Assembly: GCF_030362935.1 (NCBI RefSeq)
Contig: NZ_JAUCDY010000004.1
Location: forward strand, 142,789-206,788
DNA: 64,000 nucleotides
Direction: 5' to 3'
Source of the DNA: Thiopseudomonas acetoxidans
GTDB taxonomy: Bacteria; Pseudomonadota; Gammaproteobacteria; Pseudomonadales; Pseudomonadaceae
The translations under genes and the position numbers were made by a program. The notes under the pieces were generated by a model. That model was not told the DNA's origin, searched no databases, and saw only the letters and a program-made list of their open reading frames with translations. Each line of letters opens with the position of its first letter. The stretch's first letter is position 1. Below are positions 62,437 to 64,000 of this stretch, piece after piece.

Positions 62437-62450
62437 GTGAGCTGAGAATT

Positions 62451-63902
62451 ATGCATTTTGCCGCCCTAGGACGTATTTTAGGCATGCTATTGATGCTCTT
62501 TAGCTTGACTCAAGTCCCGCCCTTGCTCATTGCCCTGTACGACGGCGGTGAGGCCAAATACAGTTTTTCGCTGGCATTGAGCATTACCCTGCTGACGGGC
62601 TTATGCATTTGGTATCCGTTACGCCACCGGCGCGAAGAGTTGCGCGTGCGTGATGGCTATGTGCTCACGGCATCGTTCTGGTTTGTGCTGGCAAGTTTCG
62701 GGGCGATGCCTTTTTACTTGTCCTTACGACCTGAAATGGGCTTGGTCGATTCCATCTTTGAGGCGTTTTCTGGCTTAAGCACCACCGGTGCGACGGTGCT
62801 AACAGGCATCGACAGCCTGCCAAGAGCAATTTTATATTACCGCCAACAACTTCAGTGGCTAGGAGGCATGGGTATCGTTGTGTTAGCCGTTGCCATAATG
62901 CCTATGCTTGGTGTGGGCGGCATGCAGTTGTACCGCAGTGAAATTCCGGGGCCGGTGAAAGACAACAAGCTCTCACCGCGTATTGCTGATACGGCAAAAA
63001 CCCTCTGGATTATTTATTGCGGCCTGACAGTGCTCTGTGCGCTGGCTTATGCCATGGCGGGCATGAGTTGGTTTGATGCCATCGGCCATAGCTTTTCCAC
63101 TATTGCCATTGGCGGATTTTCTACCCATGACGCCAGTATTGGCTATTTTGATAGTTTCGCCATTGAGCTGATCGCTGTTGTCTTTATGGTGTTATCAGGC
63201 ATGAATTTTGGGCTGCATTTTTTGGCGTTGCGAAGTCGCTCCCTTAAGGCGTACTTGAAAGATCCGGAATGTATGACCTTCCTAAAAATACTCAGTGGTG
63301 CAGTGGTAATCACTGTTTTTGTTTTGGCATTTTACCAGCAATATTCAGCGCCGACCGACACACTACGCCACGCATTGTTCCAAGTGGTCAGCGTTGCTAC
63401 TACTACCGGCTTTGCCGTAACAGACTTTAGCGGCTGGCCCAGTTTTTTGCCGTATTTTTTGATTTATATATCTTTTATTGGTGCTTGTGCAGGCTCGACC
63501 GGCGGTGGCATGAAAGTGATGCGTGTAATGCTGATGTTCCGCCAAGGTCAGCGTGAAATACAGCGCTTGTTGCATCCCAATGGCGTGTTTATGGTGAAGA
63601 TGGGCAAGCGTACCGTGCCTGACCGAGTGATCGAAGCCGTTTGGGGGTTTAGTGCGGTTTATTTGGTAACTTTCTTTACCTTGATGCTGGCTTTGCTTGC
63701 CTGCGAGCTGGATCCCATTACCGCTTTTTCTACTCTAGCCTCGTGCATGAATAATCTGGGACCCGCGTTGGGCGAAGCGTCACTACATTACGCAGAGCTG
63801 CCCAGCAGTGCCAAGCTTATACTCAGCGTAGCCATGATTTTAGGGCGTTTAGAAGTCTTCTCCCTTCTAATCCTCTTCACCCCCGCCTTTTGGCGGTATT
63901 AA
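62451..63902 (+). CDS. trkH: Trk potassium uptake protein TrkH
   Basis: 483 residues, about ten membrane helices with four pore loops bearing selectivity segments: LSTTGATVLTG, AIGGFSTHD, TTTGFAVTDF and ASCMNNLGPALG. QWLGGMGIVVLAVAIMPMLGVGG is characteristic. Together with TrkA makes the K+ uptake system. The stop is 98 bp before the window end; that tail shows no gene. Confidence 0.95.
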   Translation: MHFAALGRILGMLLMLFSLTQVPPLLIALYDGGEAKYSFSLALSITLLTGLCIWYPLRHRREELRVRDGYVLTASFWFVLASFGAMPFYLSLRPEMGLVDSIFEAFSGLSTTGATVLTGIDSLPRAILYYRQQLQWLGGMGIVVLAVAIMPMLGVGGMQLYRSEIPGPVKDNKLSPRIADTAKTLWIIYCGLTVLCALAYAMAGMSWFDAIGHSFSTIAIGGFSTHDASIGYFDSFAIELIAVVFMVLSGMNFGLHFLALRSRSLKAYLKDPECMTFLKILSGAVVITVFVLAFYQQYSAPTDTLRHALFQVVSVATTTGFAVTDFSGWPSFLPYFLIYISFIGACAGSTGGGMKVMRVMLMFRQGQREIQRLLHPNGVFMVKMGKRTVPDRVIEAVWGFSAVYLVTFFTLMLALLACELDPITAFSTLASCMNNLGPALGEASLHYAELPSSAKLILSVAMILGRLEVFSLLILFTPAFWRY

Positions 63903-64000
63903 AGCAGTGCCAACCCACAAGACCTGCTCCTGTAGATACCATCTCTCCGAACCGTCCGTAAAGGGTTAGCTAACCACTTGCGGGCGGTATTCGCTTTGAT

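Noticed and set aside
63903..64000. Regulatory RNA at the right end
   Set aside because: A short palindrome (GGTTAGCTAACC) is visible but the sequence stops too soon to support any call.

Overview
This 64 kb window reads as chromosomal DNA of a low-GC member of the Pseudomonas lineage (Gammaproteobacteria; a Thiopseudomonas/Denitrificimonas-like organism is my guess). The protein sequences of gmhB, the 1-acylglycerol-phosphate acyltransferase, glyQ/glyS, trkA-rsmB-fmt-def, the LysM protein, dprA, tsaC, aroE, ilvA/rpiA, lgt/thyA, two M16 peptidases-rsmD and ftsYEX-rpoH match those I know from Pseudomonas, where they also occur in such blocks. The blocks are rearranged here. I found no rRNA, tRNA or CRISPR array.

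Layout. 1-3.2 kb: truncated yccS-like gene, a MITE, gmhB, an acyltransferase and a flavodoxin-like protein. 3.2-8.4 kb: rhlE, then metF and ahcY on the minus strand behind a clear SAH riboswitch, and a cytochrome c'-type lipoprotein. 8.4-17.8 kb: ligB, a ferric-reductase-like flavocytochrome, add-thyA-lgt-TSUP, an MFS transporter and an aldehyde dehydrogenase. 18-24.2 kb: glyQS, a gene remnant broken up by REP elements, a small membrane protein, ilvA and rpiA. 24.2-33.2 kb: an accessory island bounded on both sides by REP/BIME repeats. It holds a TAT-exported NosL-like protein and, divergently, a four-gene operon: TonB-dependent receptor, exported CobN-like protein, MotA/TolQ/ExbB-like protein and DUF2149 protein. 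33.2-48 kb: an SdiA-regulated-domain protein, ilvD, a lipid A-type acyltransferase, rsmD, two M16 peptidases, ftsY-ftsE-ftsX-rpoH, a Bcr/CflA-type exporter and rep. 48-53.5 kb: a TAT-type sulfide:quinone oxidoreductase with a small membrane partner, a BCCT transporter and mgtE. 53.8-64 kb: aroE, tsaC, an outer-membrane protein, dprA, a LysM protein, def-fmt-rsmB and trkA-trkH.

The most interesting system is the operon at 25.7-32.8 kb. It matches the hmuRSTU part of the Porphyromonas/Bacteroides haem-uptake (hmu) operon. The receptor would bring a tetrapyrrole into the periplasm. The CobN-like protein has a signal peptide and a C-terminal membrane anchor, so it should work in the periplasm, where ATP is absent. 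The two small membrane proteins look like an ExbB/ExbD-type proton channel: the DUF2149 protein has an Asp at residue 25 at the start of its only membrane helix, as ExbD does. I propose that this pair powers the CobN-like enzyme with proton-motive force in place of the CobS/CobT AAA+ motor. Other notable items are the SAH riboswitch expression platform, a perfect DnaA box in front of rpoH, a 13-bp tandem array derived from a REP element, a GC-mosaic ilvD and an IS5-type MITE.
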